Shown piece after piece: positions 22,792 through 34,148 of a stretch of DNA of 64,000 nucleotides. The DNA lies in NCBI GenBank assembly GCA_964034945.1, contig OZ035961.1:65322031-65386030 (forward strand), in the 5' to 3' direction. Each line of letters begins with the position of its first letter. Position 1 is the stretch's first letter. This stretch comes from Chrysopilus asiliformis. Taxonomy: Eukaryota; Arthropoda; Insecta; Diptera; Rhagionidae. The position numbers and the translations under genes are program-made. The notes under the pieces are model-generated. The model searched no databases, was not told the DNA's origin, and saw only the letters and a list, made by a program, of their open reading frames with translations.

Positions 22792-22880
22792 TGAATCTTC
22801 TTAAACATTTACTTGATTTGTTTTGAGTAATACTTTTTTGTCGATAAAATATTTTTATCTTCTTTGTGAATAAAAACTGC
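22792..22880. other. Short AT-rich spacer
   Basis: Nothing seen beyond the ACTGC (22876-22880) that is the target duplication of the next element. Confidence 0.5.
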
Positions 22881-23104
22881 TGTTAGTTCTTGAATTATTT
22901 ATTTTATTTAATAAAAACACTTTCTTATTTTTTAATCTTTTTAAGTTCAATGTTTTATTGACTGAAAACTCTTGAAGACTAAAATTAAATTTTTAATTAT
23001 TTGACAATTAACAAAATCAAATACGACTTAATTAGAAAAACAATTATTTTTTGTAGTGTATATTTTACTATGTTAATGTTTAGTGAATAATTATAAACGT
23101 TACA
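22881..23104 (-). repeat. Ty3/Gypsy element 3' LTR
   Basis: 224 bp, TG...CA termini. Sequence matches the 5' LTR base for base by eye. Confidence 0.93.
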
Positions 23105-23129
23105 ATACTCCCCCCGCAAAATTGAAAAT

Positions 23130-25637
23130 TTAGAGGTTGAATGTAATTTTTTTTGTGTTATTTGTTTTATTAAAAATATCGAAATTTTGTAAAAATGCGG
23201 GTTTTAAATGATCAATGGATATAATTGTAGGTTTGCCATTTAAATCCAAAGTAAAATGTTTATCAGATCTCTCAATAACCTTATATGGACCTTCGTAAGG
23301 AGGTTGTTCTGCCGAAGAGAAACCAATATCTTCTTTTGCTGCTACTCGACAGCCGAGTAAAATCATTGATAACTCTTCGCTCCAATTTAAAGTGTCTTTT
23401 GCTTTAATGGCTTCTTTAAGTCTCCTATGAAATCTTTCTACCATACCATTAGCCTGTGGATGGTGAACTGTAGTATGAATTTTGTGACTGCCGAGAAATT
23501 TGGTTAGATTTTGAAAAAGGTTGGACTCAAATTGTCGTCCTTGATCAGTAGTTATTCTTAACGGAATGCCAAACCGGGAAATCCAACCATTTACAAAAAC
23601 TTTAGCAATTGTATTAGCTGTTATATCTCGAATTGGAAAAGCTTCAGGCCAGCGAGTATATCTATCAATAATAGTTAAGATATACGTATATCCTTTAGAT
23701 GGAGGTAAGGGTCCAACGATATCCATATGGATATGTTCAAATCTTACTTGAGGAACTGGAAATTTTCCAATTGGAGATTTTGTATGTCTGGAAATTTTGG
23801 CTTTCTGACAATCCATACACGTTTTTGCCCAATCATTAATATTTTTATTCATGTTTGGCCAAAAATATTTTGAAGTAATTAATTTTCTAGTCGATCTAAC
23901 ACCTGGATGAGACAAATTATGAACACTCTTAAAAACAATTTTTCGAAAAATTTCCGGAATGAATGGTCTGTGTATTGAAGTACTGATTTCACACCACAAT
24001 TTATCTTTAGAAAATGGAATTAAAAATGATTCCAGTTTAAATTTAGAATTTTCTTTTTTGTTACCTTGTAAAATTTCTTTAAGTTCTTGACAAATTTGTT
24101 GTTCCTTCACAAGAGATTCCACATCAAAAACAGGTAAATCTTTTCGATTCAATTCATCAATATTTGAACGAGATAAAGAATCTGCTACGATATTATCTGA
24201 ACCTTTGACGAATCGAATATCTGAGGTAAATTGTGCGATGAAATCTAAATGTCTGGCTTGTCTTGTAGTTTTTTCACTTTTTGATTTTATAGCATTAATA
24301 ATAGGTTTATGATCCGTTAAAATGTGAAATTCACGACCTTCAATAAAATATCGAAAATGTTTTATTGCCAAATATATCGCTAATAATTCTCGATCAAAAG
24401 TTGAATATTTGATTTCTGCAGTTGATAGTTTTCTAGAAAAGAAACTGAGCGGTTGCCAAACATTGTTAAACTTCTGTTGAAGAACTGCTCCAACAGCCAT
24501 GTTTGATGCATCTGTCATTATGTTGAATTCAACATTAGAAGAAGGATATGTTAACAGGGTGAAATTGGATAATGCCGATTTAGTAATTTCAAAAGAATTT
24601 TGACATTCAGTTGTCCACTGAAATCTTGTATTTTCTTTTGGTTTCTTCAAAATTTCATAAAGTGGTGCTAACTTTTGTGCGATATTTGGGATAAAACGAT
24701 GATAAAAATTGATCATGCCAATAAATCTTTGGATTTGTTTGATTGATGATGGAACCGGAAAATCATTTATAGCTTTAATGCGATCTTCTGTTGGAGAAAT
24801 TCCATCTTTTGTAATAAGATGTCCTAGGAATTTCAAAGATGTTGCACCAAAAATACTCTTAGAAGCTTTTATATTTATTCCATATTTAGTTAATCGTTCG
24901 AATAGTATTTTTAAATGTTCAATATGTTCAGATTTTGTTTTGCTCGCAACCAAAATGTCATCACTATAAACAAAAACAAAATTTAGACCTCTAACTACTT
25001 CATCTATGAATCTTTGGAAAGTTTGAGCGCCGTTTCTGACTCCAAAAGGCATACGTAAGAACTCAAACATTCCAAATGGTGTGGTTATGGCAGTTTTATG
25101 AATGTCAACAGGAGCTACTGGAATTTGGTGATAAGCTCGGACAAGATCTACTGTAGAGAAAATAGTACAACCATGTAAATTCATTGAAAAATTTTGAATA
25201 TGAGGAATCGGATAACGATCTGGAATTGTGACATCGTTTAAACGTCTATAATCTCCACATGGGCGCCAATCTGTAGAATCACGTTTAGGGACCATGTGAA
25301 GAGGTGAACTAACTGAAGAACAAGATTGTCTGCAAATTCCCATTTCTAACATATATTCAAATTCTTTTTTTGCAATTTTATATTTTTCAGGATTTAAGCG
25401 ACGTGGTTTCGAAAATGGTAATTGACCTTTTGTATGAATAAAATGTTGAATATTATGTTGTACTGGTACATAATAATTTGGAGGACTGGTTAAAGAAGGA
25501 AATTGTTTTAGAAGATTTCCATATTCGTTATCAATTGTTAAAATCTTAGGAATTACTACATCCGTTTTTAGATAAATTCCATTTATATATAAAGATGTTA
25601 TTGAATCTAAAAGTTTTTTATTTTTAATATCTACAAC
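23130..25637 (-). pseudogene. pol: Ty3/Gypsy Pol (RT-RNase H-integrase), internally deleted
   Basis: The 740-residue listed frame (25352-23130) is open upstream to a TAA just after protease (about 25635-25637), where relatives read through. RT: '[20 protein letters not shown]' near 29, catalytic '[10 protein letters not shown]' near 130 (YSDD rather than the commoner YLDD). RNase H: '[19 protein letters not shown]' near 276. Integrase: HHCC ('[11 protein letters not shown]', 'CMDCQKAK'), then D, D, E in '[12 protein letters not shown]', '[10 protein letters not shown]' and '[13 protein letters not shown]'. Just after '[11 protein letters not shown]' the protein jumps to '[17 protein letters not shown]'. 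The family's YG..LRLPGE segment and about 100 residues are missing, in frame. Loss of this part, plus the stop, makes autonomy unlikely. Confidence 0.85.
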
Positions 25638-26760
25638 TTATCCAAATTTTGAAAGAAAATCTGCTCCGATGATTGGTTGAGAAACATTTGCAATGTGGAA
25701 TGGATAAATAAAATTTCTACGAAGAGAAAGATTTAGATTTAATAATTTTTGCCCATATGTAGTCATTTCAGTACCATTAGCAGCTGTTAAAAAAGAATAA
25801 TTATCGGGTTTTGAATCTGGATACCAACGATGAGGAATTACTGAAATATCTGCACCGGTATCCACTAAAAATTTTGATTTGGTATTTGAATCTATTAGAG
25901 TAAGTTCGGGTATTGTGGTACACCTTCTTTTGTTTTCATAATAAATCACTCGTTTTAAAAGCAATCATGTTAGAATTTCGCATACGACACCTCCAGAGGC
26001 TTGCCTATAAAATTCCACAGCAATGTTACCAATCATAAACATAAAAGCAAAATTATGATCAAAAAAGTACACTAACTGAAAAAATCGTCCTTCGAAAAAT
26101 TGGCGGGTAATGTGGTATACTGTTTCTTCCATACAAATATTTAAGGCGGGTAATGTGGAATACTGTTTCATCCATTCAAATATTAAATATTTGTATGGAA
26201 AAAATAGTATGCCACATTAGCCGTTCTCACCATGACAAACCAAAAAAATGATTTCTTAGTCTAATTCGCTTGAATCCAAAAATTTTCTTTTCAAAAATTA
26301 AATGTGTTGTCTAAATAATCGTTCACTAATTCACAGTTAAAAAAAACAACTTAAAATTGGCTTTCGAGATTCATTTGAATGTGGAGACAATAACATGTTG
26401 ATTGTGCTCAAAAACGTTTTTCAGAAAATTCCGATATAACCTGATAAACCATGGACTTGTCAACACCAACAATGGTTGCAGAATTTCACAAAAAACAGTA
26501 TTGTATGTTTGATCTTGCGATGCGGCATCTCATATCCGAGAAATGATGGGGTACCACATTACCCGCCTATACCACAATACCCGAACTTACTCTATAAACA
26601 AACGACGGGAAACTGTAGCTTCTTCTATGACCGCCTCCATAGAAGATTTTTCTAATTTTTTGAATCAGATGATTTAAAAGCGCAAGGTGGGATACATTTA
26701 TTCGCATCCAAACCAAATTTGTAATGATACCAACAATATTTATAATTTTTTTACCTGTCT
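25638..26760 (-). pseudogene. Gag C-terminal / protease region split by a MITE
   Basis: From gag's end, another frame reads 'CWYHYKFGLDANKCIPPCAF', the zinc-finger-like Gag C-terminus of this Ty3/Gypsy group, followed by 'SRRLFI' at the MITE border (26595). On the other side of the MITE (25895 leftwards) the protease begins with a serine-asparagine-rich segment and 'FLVDTGADISVIPHRWYP'; its catalytic DTGA is intact. The reading frame runs straight across if the MITE and one TA are taken away. A stop follows 'GADFLSKFG'. Confidence 0.75.
25898..26592. mobile_element. TA-flanked MITE with 23-bp perfect terminal repeats
   Basis: Left end GAGTAAGTTCGGGTATTGTG (25898-25920) is mirrored exactly at 26570-26592. 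TA at 25896-25897 and 26593-26594. The interior has a ~42-bp direct repeat starting GGCGGGTAATGTGG (26103 and 26144), with inverted matches at 26180-26220 and 26550-26566. No transposase. Tc1/mariner-type by target site. Confidence 0.85.
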
Positions 26761-27482
26761 GTGTCATTACTCCTATCTCGTCTTGTTCTAGAAGAATTGC
26801 GACTACTACTACGTGAACGATTTAAATTTAAATTTTGTAAAAAAGATTTAAGTTCCGAAATTTCACATTTTAACGAATTAATTTCTTCTTTCATTACAAA
26901 ATTTTCTGATTTTGAATCAAAATTGTTAATCAAATTTAAATGATTTGGATTAGAGGCTTCCCAAATCTTATCTGCCGAATCAAGTATCTCCTGTAATACT
27001 GTTTTACTAGAACTTACAAGAGCAATATTTAAAGATTTCGGAAGCTTTCTCATCCATAATTTTAATAACAAATCTTGAGTAACGCTAGAACCAGATAACG
27101 AATTTAACATACGATAAAAATGTGATGGTTTTTGATCTCCCATCTCGGAACTTGAAAGAAGTTTTTCCAATTTCCTTTCTTCGCTTTCTGTATAACGACT
27201 AATTAGTATTTTTTTAATTTCAGTGTATTTGTTAGATTTTGGAGGATTTTGAATAAAATCTAAAATTGATAGAATAACGTCTTGGCTAAGTGCGGCAAGA
27301 ATGTACTCATATTTTGTCTCTTCTTGGCTTATTCCTTTAGTGTGAAATTGTGATTCTACCGAAATAAACCATGGAATGGGACAAGCTGTCCAAAACATTG
27401 GTAATTTTACCGAAACCGCGTTTAAAAAAGTTCTATTATTGTTATCACTTGGAGTGGTATTTAAATTATCTCCAGGTTCCAT
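26751..27482 (-). CDS. gag: Ty3/Gypsy element Gag
   Basis: The ATG at 27482 ('MEPGDN') is chosen because the six bases before it do not add a better start. About 243 residues to the stop. 'VKLPMFWTACPIPWFISVES' near residue 25 is the capsid signature (P.FW...P..WF...E..F) of the Mag/412-like Gags. 'ALSQDVILSILDFI' and 'SRYTESEERKLEKLLSSSEM' follow, and the C-terminus is Arg/Ser-rich (RSSSRNSSRTRRDRS). The Cys-rich end expected for the group is in a different frame immediately downstream, implying ribosomal frameshifting or a mutation. Role: particle protein. Confidence 0.82.
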   Translation of the reverse strand: MEPGDNLNTTPSDNNNRTFLNAVSVKLPMFWTACPIPWFISVESQFHTKGISQEETKYEYILAALSQDVILSILDFIQNPPKSNKYTEIKKILISRYTESEERKLEKLLSSSEMGDQKPSHFYRMLNSLSGSSVTQDLLLKLWMRKLPKSLNIALVSSSKTVLQEILDSADKIWEASNPNHLNLINNFDSKSENFVMKEEINSLKCEISELKSFLQNLNLNRSRSSSRNSSRTRRDRSNDTDR

Positions 27483-27488
27483 TATCAC

Positions 27489-28214
27489 TTCCTTTTTTTA
27501 AAAATAAATTCAAAATTCACGTTTAATTGTTAATTTAAAATAAAAATAACGAGATCGATAAAATAGTTACGTTAAAATGTGTCTTTTAGAATGTAAATTG
27601 AATGTTTATTTGTGTGCATGTGGAACAAAATCAGTTTATATTAATACTTAAAATTAACATTTATATAATGATAATAAATTAAAATTTTACTTGGTAATTT
27701 CGTAATTTTATTTAGGTTCGAAAATTTTTTGTTCTTTTGATTTTCAGACTTGATATGTTGAAAAGATAACTTCTTTTTCATTAAGTCTTTTTGTTATTGA
27801 TTTGAGGCGGAGAATATTTCGGCTAGAATTAGTGTTGCACCTTTTGATGTTAAAATTGAGCTTAATTTGTACGAGAATAAAACGAGACAGAATTTGCTGT
27901 ATTGATATGCTGCAAATCGATTCTGTGAATTATCGCTAAACTCTCGATGGAACTCTGGCTGCAGAAATCTGTACGGAGCCAAATGCGCTTGAGACGAAAA
28001 ATTAACAATTCTTGATTCTTTATAACGACGTAGCGATGGCAAAATGTTAAATACGCTCCCAGATAACTGGTCTGGAATGTAACGTCGAATTTATTTTCTG
28101 TATTTTGAGGTAGTTCCAAATTCTTCACGTTTTTTCAAATTTTCAAATTTTCAAATTTTCCCAAATTTTCTTTGTCTTTGGGGCTTTTCTTTGTCTTCGG
28201 GGCTTTTCTTTGTC
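27489..28214 (-). other. Leader of the Ty3/Gypsy element
   Basis: Untranslated region between the primer site and gag. It has a triple TTTTCAAA run (28132-28155) and a duplicated GGGGCTTTTCTTTGTC (28176 and 28198) beside the primer site. No supported ORF. Confidence 0.6.
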
Positions 28215-28226
28215 GGGGTCACCAAT
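28214..28226 (-). promoter_or_regulatory. Primer-binding site matching tRNA-Trp 3' end
   Basis: + strand TCGGGGTCACCA next to the 5' LTR equals the tRNA-Trp 3' end. The minus strand TGGTGACCCCGA is the primer site, separated from the LTR by two bases. Confidence 0.78.
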
Positions 28227-28450
28227 TGTTAGTTCTTGAATTATTTATTTTATTTAATAAAAACACTTTCTTATTTTTTAATCTTTTTAAGTTCAATGTT
28301 TTATTGACTGAAAACTCTTGAAGACTAAAATTAAATTTTTAATTATTTGACAATTAACAAAATCAAATACGACTTAATTAGAAAAACAATTATTTTTTGT
28401 AGTGTATATTTTACTATGTTAATGTTTAGTGAATAATTATAAACGTTACA
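28227..28450 (-). repeat. Ty3/Gypsy element 5' LTR
   Basis: 224 bp. See the paired 3' LTR at 22881-23104. Confidence 0.93.
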
Positions 28451-28570
28451 ACTGCAATTTCTTACACTTTTCGGCTTTAAGATTTTTATTTACTTGTTGA
28501 ATTTTTAATTCTTCACTTGCTGAATTTTTAATTTTTAACACCATAGGGCGCCAATCAAATATTTTTTTAA

Positions 28571-28748
28571 ATTTTTCAGAAGAGCAATGAAAATCTTGTT
28601 AAATCGTTTTAATTATCTTTCAATAACACTTAGTTTTCTTTAAATGAGAAAAATTGGGCTCAGTTTTCGTTAAATGAGACTCTGTTTTCTTTAAATGAAA
28701 ATTAAAATGATTTAACAAAGTTTTTATTGCTCTTCTGGAAAATTTGGT
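28571..28748. mobile_element. Palindromic MITE, ~45-bp inverted ends
   Basis: AAATTTTTCAGAAGAGCAAT near 28571 mirrors ATTGCTCTTCTGGAAAATTT ending near 28748, and the match continues to AATTAAAATGATTTAACAA. The middle has three TTTCTTTAAATGA-type repeats. No ORF. Confidence 0.75.
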
Positions 28749-28958
28749 ATAATGGATTTAGCACAATTTCACTTTTGGACGACGACATTTGTTATGATAG
28801 GTATACATGATTCAGATTTCTATTGGGTTTAAATCATGATCCATAACAATATAAATCATTTATTATTATAATTATTGGCAATGGTAAAAAAATGTCTATT
28901 CCACTCTTCAGACTTTTTGGTTTTGTTTACGCACGGCTGGTTGGTTGATTGTAAAACA
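28749..28958. other. AT-rich spacer
   Basis: Nothing supported. Confidence 0.4.
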
Positions 28959-29410
28959 GCGATTGACCAGGCAAGGCCGGTATGTTGGTCGCAAAAACGA
29001 CGGTTGGCTGCAAAAATAGCGGTTGACCAGGCAAGGCTGGTATGTTGGTCGCAAAAACGACGGTTGGCTGCGAAAACAGCGGTTGACCAGTCAAAGCTGG
29101 TAAATTGGTCGTAAAAACGACGGTGGGCTCCAAAACAGCGGTTGACCAGTCAAAGCTGGTAGATTGGTCGTAAAAACGACGGTTGGCTGCAAAAACAGCG
29201 GTTGACCAGTCAAAGCTGGTAGATTGGTCGTAAAAACGACGGTTGGCTGCAAAAACAGCGATTGACCAGTCAAGGCTGGTAGATTGGTCGTAAAAACGAT
29301 GGTTGGCTGCAAAAACAGCGGTTGACCAGTCAAGGCTGGTAGGTTTGTCGCAAAAACGACGGTTGGCTGCAAAAACAGCGGTTGACCAGTCAGAGCTGGT
29401 AGATCGGAAT
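28959..29410. repeat. 60-bp minisatellite, ~7.5 copies
   Basis: The unit starts GCGGTTGACCAGTCAAAGCT and is exactly 60 bp except one 59-bp copy near 29079. Each unit contains three short hairpins: GTCGTaaaaACGAC, GCTGcaaaaaCAGC and ACCAGtcaaagCTGGT. It is open on the minus strand in two frames (29418-28927), because 60 is divisible by three and the unit lacks stops. I do not call a protein. Confidence 0.92.
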
Positions 29411-30696
29411 CCTTCCACAGCTGGATGAATTCTGATTTCGCTGAGTGTGTTACTCTGTTTTTATAGGCACTTTAGCGGAAGTCGTTTATTTTCTCGAACT
29501 TTCCGACATGGGTCAAACCTCATAAATGTTTTTGTTTTTTATTTGGTGAGTTCGATCATGATATTTGGGTTCTAATTGTCAGGTTTTGGTTTGACATTTG
29601 GTTTTGTTTATGTTTTTCCATGATGCTGATCGCGGATTTAAAGGTAATTATTTTATGTTATTTCATTTATAACTTCCTTTAATTCTTTCAGGTGCATGGA
29701 TTACTGATCCTTTAATTTGGTAAGTTTGTTTTATCTTCGGATGTTTGATGTTTTATTATTTTTTTCTATTTTGTTTAATTTTAGGTTAAGATCTTCCGGC
29801 GGTACGGAACAGGTTTCTTATATGAAGTACGTAGTATCAAAAGTATTGTACAGTCGCGATTATATGAACAGGAAATTTAAGCTGGTCATCATATAACAGA
29901 GTATTTATTCTCAAACAGTCTAGTTTATCCTTAGATGCTTACGCATCCTTGGACAATTTTTATGTGACAATTTAGGAAATATTAAGAGGTATTCATTTCG
30001 AATTGCGGTCAAATTAGAAATGCTTGATTGCATACTAAAATGTGGCCTTTAGGCAGTCGCCATAAGAAAAATGCATAATTCGTGAGAAGGAGTGGTCAAA
30101 TTTAATTCAGTTGGATGGAAGAGTTGTGTAAGAGTTTTTCTAGCATTTATAATTTTTTGACCTTACTCACCGTTTTCCAGAGAAACTCAAAAATATTTTC
30201 ATTTTAACGGGAGATTCTGGAAGGGCTGGATTAATTTTGCTCATCAACGAACTTAGTTTTCATTTTTTGAGAAACGCTCTATGTCAAATTTCAAGTTCCT
30301 AGCCAAACTCGCGAGGATTTTTATAAAAAAAATAACACAAAATGTAAAAGCTATTCGCACGAGATCTGTTGCAATCGACGAAATGGTTTATTATGTTTAC
30401 GTTGATAACGATTAAGTAATTACGATTTTGTGCGCAAATGTACAAATTTATGAAACGAATGTCAAGTACACAAAACTCATATTTTTAGTCGCGCAATCGT
30501 CAGGCACACGGCAATTGATAAGATCAATCATGTCTCAGTCACTGTCATCAACTGACTCTTAGGGCTGGATATGCCTCTTTTTTATTAAAGTATTTTGAAT
30601 ACAACCAAAAGACCCCATCGCTCAGTTCTGAGCACAAAATTTTAACATTTTAAAAGTTTTTTTGCGATATGGATTTTTTTTGCTCCTTTATAATTT
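29411..30696. other. Spacer with splice-like mini-introns, no ORF
   Basis: No gene identified. At 29645-29785 the + strand shows GGTAATT...TTCTTTCAG, a 28-bp exon-sized piece, then GGTAAGTTTG...TTTAATTTTAG, i.e. two consecutive 50-65 bp intron-like units. No supporting reading frame is seen on either side. The rest (29800-30690) is AT-rich without recognisable repeats. Confidence 0.4.
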
Positions 30697-31165
30697 ACTA
30701 GCAGACACTACTTTGCCAGCTTAAAGTTTTTTGTATAAATTTTAGAATGCCAAAAAACCATAAATAATTTAAAAGTTTTTGGGGAAAAATATCCTTACAG
30801 GACCTTCTGTTTCGAATTTTGAAATTTGAACAACAGATTCGTGATAAGCAAGCATGAAAACCTCCCAAATGCAGTTTTTGCGAGAAAAATTGGAAAAAGG
30901 GCATTTGCGTTATCCTTACAGGACCTTCCGTTTCGAATTTTGGAATTCCAACACAAGATTCGTGATAAGCAACCCTGAAAACCTCCCAAAGCCAGTTTTT
31001 GCGAGAAAAATTGGAAAAACGACACATTTGCGTTATCCTTACAGGACCACACACTCTAACCTTTCGTTAGAGTTATTGAAACTGAAACGCCGGATTCATA
31101 ATCAGCGACCCCAAAAACCCCATAATGCCAATTTTTCCGGGAAAAAATGGGAAAAAGGATATAAA
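30697..31165. mobile_element. Helentron/DINE-like element, second copy, truncated
   Basis: Its head, ACTAGCAGACACTACTTTGC, matches the head at 6879, then come about 3.5 monomers of the same ~120-bp repeat. The block breaks off at AAAAAGGATATAAAAATTAG (31151-31170). There is no 3' ACAGAC tail and no flanking (TA)n. Confidence 0.7.
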
Positions 31166-31288
31166 AATTAGAAGAAAAAAATCAACCATTTCCCATAAAA
31201 AATTTTTCCAATAATAAATTTTTTTCCCAATAATATTTACAAATTCTTGATTTCGGAAATCTAATAGCAAATTTTATTAATATTTCTA
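31166..31288. other. AT-rich spacer holding one copy of a 17-bp repeat
   Basis: Includes AATAGCAAATTTTATTA at about 31264-31280; a second copy follows the next element at 34633. Confidence 0.5.
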
Positions 31289-32188
31289 ATACTATGTTCA
31301 CACCGACGCAAAATTACGTAATTTTGAGGATTTGCGTGATTTTGAACGAAATCACGCTCGAAATCACGAGATTTCCAGTAGGTATATTAGCGTGTTTTCC
31401 AAATCACTAAAAGTACGTAATTTCCACAAAATTACGAACGAAATCAAGTAAAAAATATCAGTTGTGGTCAACACAAAACTTTCTTCTACATAATCTACGA
31501 CCCTGTGCAATTTCCGCTAGAGCCCTGTCGCGTTGTCAACCTAAGACGACCTCCCAATAAATTGTTGGTTCATCCAAAAATATCAAAAACGTACAAAATT
31601 TGAGATAACTTGAGAACTGTAAAAGATATCAATTTACAGTAAATGGCAAAAATGTAGAAAATGTTAACATCTTTAATTATTCTTTTAACTGATTTGTCGA
31701 AAAACCATTAGTTTGCAAGTAATTTGCAAAAATATATTTTTTTATATTTTAATCTAAATATCTCAATAACAGTAAAAGATAACGGATAACGGTAAGAAAC
31801 AAAATTGTGCAGAATGCCAGTCTCATTAATTCACTTCATACATTCAGTCAGCAAAAATCCGTTAATTTTCGAGATAATCGCAAAAAACTGTTTTTTTGGA
31901 AATAACGGTTTATCTCGATAACAGGTTGAGATATCGAGTTATAGCTAAAGACAAAAGTGTGGGAAATTTTATTTTCTCCAAGTTTTGTCATACTTAAGGC
32001 CACTAAAAACGCGTAGTTTGGGAGTAAATCGAGAAAAACGAAATTGCGATTTTTGAAAAACCGCCATTTTGGATACTTCCGGTTAACGGATTTCCACCAA
32101 AAGTTGATAGGATCGTCCCATTTCAGGACCCAACATGCCTATAAAATTTCATGGCGCTAGCTCTATTAGTTTTTGAGAAATCTTGTAC

Positions 32189-32220
32189 ACAGACTGACAG
32201 ACAGACTGACAGACAGACTG
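32189..32220. repeat. (ACAGACAGACTG)n, left remnant
   Basis: Two and a half units, continuous in phase with the long array at 33276. Confidence 0.85.
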
Positions 32221-33273
32221 CCCAAATAGCATTTTAGGCAGCAAATATGATGTTTATCCCCATAGTTCGTCACCATGCAGATCACGGCGATAAGCAATTT
32301 ATGTAGAAAACACGTCCTTAGTCGTGCGTATGAGACGCGCAACGACACACATAGTGGGGAACACTTTTCTGCGGTTTGCTACGTCGCAATTATAACGACA
32401 GGGACGTAATTAGTTGCCTCATGCGCGAGCGTCATCTGACGGCATTATATCACACAATTACACAAATCATCGAGCGGGTTTTCTTTCTCCCTCGAATGCT
32501 TGCTAGTAAACAGAGATGAACAAATAAAAACGTAAGCAGAAGACGAACGAGAAAAATCTAATGGCGACAAATTAATGGAAACTTTTGTGGAGTGTTATTT
32601 TATAATGGACTTTTTCTTCCGGTTGCATGTCGTGATTTTAATTGCCATTAAAATTTTTCGACAATATTGGATCTGAAATTTAAACAGATTTTAATGGGCC
32701 ATCGAATTATTTTGTTTTTAATCAAAAATTTCTTTAATTTTATTTTATCGGTAAAATTTTTTTTTCTTTTGCAATGAAATTTTGATGCCAATAAAATTAT
32801 GCTGTTTCAAAAATGTATGCTATCCACTTTTTATGCAATATCCTTCAGTCATTCGCCTGAAATAAGAAATTTAATTCTCGAAACGAAATCGTTTCCATCA
32901 AATGTCAGTGAGAAATATGGCGGCTGAAGGCATCAATTTTTTTTGGTGTTTCTCAGACGGGGAGCTTTAATGAAACTTTAGTGGTAGCAGTTTCGTCACT
33001 TTTTCCATCACACGCTTCTTCAAAATTAAACTGACGTTCAGGCTCCACAGCCAATCACTATTTCGGCCCGAAAACCATCAAATGCTGCTCTATCGCCGCA
33101 GGATTTTCATGAAGCGAATGTTGCCCCAAAGATCGTGCTCGTCACTTCTTTCGCTTCTTTTACGCGGATGTGAATTATAGGTGTAAATTTTTAATCCCGA
33201 TTGTGTAAATTTCTACTCTTTCAAGTCGCAAAGAACAAATCTCATGTTCCCGTACTTTTCGATGCTGTTTGGG
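32221..33273. mobile_element. DNA element with 12-bp CCCAAAYAGCAT ends, inside a microsatellite
   Basis: Left CCCAAATAGCAT follows (ACAGACAGACTG)n; right ATGCTGTTTGGG is followed by TGACAGACAGACTG. It therefore interrupts what was one 12-bp-unit array. 1,053 bp, no clear ORF; some purine/pyrimidine-rich stretches. The superfamily is not identified. Confidence 0.6.
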
Positions 33274-34023
33274 TGACAGACAGACTGACAGACTGACAGA
33301 CAGACTGACAGACAGACTGACAGACTGACAGACAGACTGACAGACAGACTGACAGACAGACTGACAGACAGACTGACAGACAGACTGACAGACAGACTGA
33401 CAGACAGACTGACAGACAGACTGACAGACAGACTGACAGACAGACTGACAGACAGACTGACAGACAGACTGACAGACAGACTGACAGACAGACTGACAGA
33501 CAGACTGACAGACAGACTCACAGACAGACTGACAGACAGACTGACAGACAGACTGACAGACAGACTGACAGACAGACTGACAGACAGACTGACAGACAGA
33601 CTGACAGACAGACTGACAGACAGACTGACAGACAGACTGATAGACAGACTGACAGACAGACAGACTGACAGACAGACTGACAGACAGACGGACAGACAGA
33701 CGGACAGACAGACGGACAGACAGACTGACAGACAGACTGACAGACAGACTGACAGACAGACTGACAGACAGACTGACAGACTGACAGACTGACAGACTGA
33801 CAGACTGACAGACTGACAGACTGACAGACTGACAGACTGACAGACTGACAGACTGACAGACTGACAGACTGACAGACTGACAGACTGACAGACTGACAGA
33901 CTGACAGACTGACAGACTGACAGACTGACAGACTGACAGACTGACAGACAGACTGACAGACAGACTGACAGACAGACTGACAGACAGACAGACTGACAGA
34001 CAGACAGACCGACAGACAGAAAG
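33274..34023. repeat. (ACAGACAGACTG)n to (ACAGACTG)n array, ~750 bp
   Basis: The 12-bp unit is repeated to about 33770, the 8-bp unit ACAGACTG for about 170 bp (33770-33945), then the 12-bp unit again. A small cluster of units near 33688-33720 reads ACGG in place of ACTG. The long Ser/Leu/Val/Cys frames on the minus strand are products of this repeat. Confidence 0.95.
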
Positions 34024-34148
34024 ACATTTTTTTAATATGACTCCAATCGACTCAGGAGTGATCGGGAAATGTTTTTTTAGGCAAAATTAAGAGGTCGAAA
34101 TTTTTCATGAATACAATACTTTATTATACTCCGTAGAAGAAAGTAACA

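Larger units (their letters stand above)
22881..28450 (-). mobile_element. Ty3/Gypsy LTR retrotransposon, identical LTRs, defective interior
   Basis: Two 224-bp LTRs (22881-23104 and 28227-28450, TGTTAG...GTTACA) read as identical. The 5-bp duplication ACTGC is at 22876-22880 and 28451-28455. The minus-strand order is LTR, tRNA-Trp-like primer site, leader, gag, protease, RT, RNase H, integrase, LTR. There is no env. Three defects: a premature stop after protease, a 695-bp TA-flanked MITE before protease, and an in-frame loss near the integrase C-terminus. Confidence 0.9.

Noticed and set aside
28927..29418. A 163-residue protein with 20-residue repeats
   Set aside because: Two frames are open, one copy is 59 bp and shifts the frame, and the DNA hairpins explain the conservation better.
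29411..30696. A host gene with tiny introns
   Set aside because: Splice-like signals exist but no coding frame supports exons; kept only as an observation.
33213..34027. Long Ser/Leu/Val/Cys reading frames over the ACAGACAGACTG array
   Set aside because: They arise because the 12-bp unit has no stops. No start context, no other protein features.
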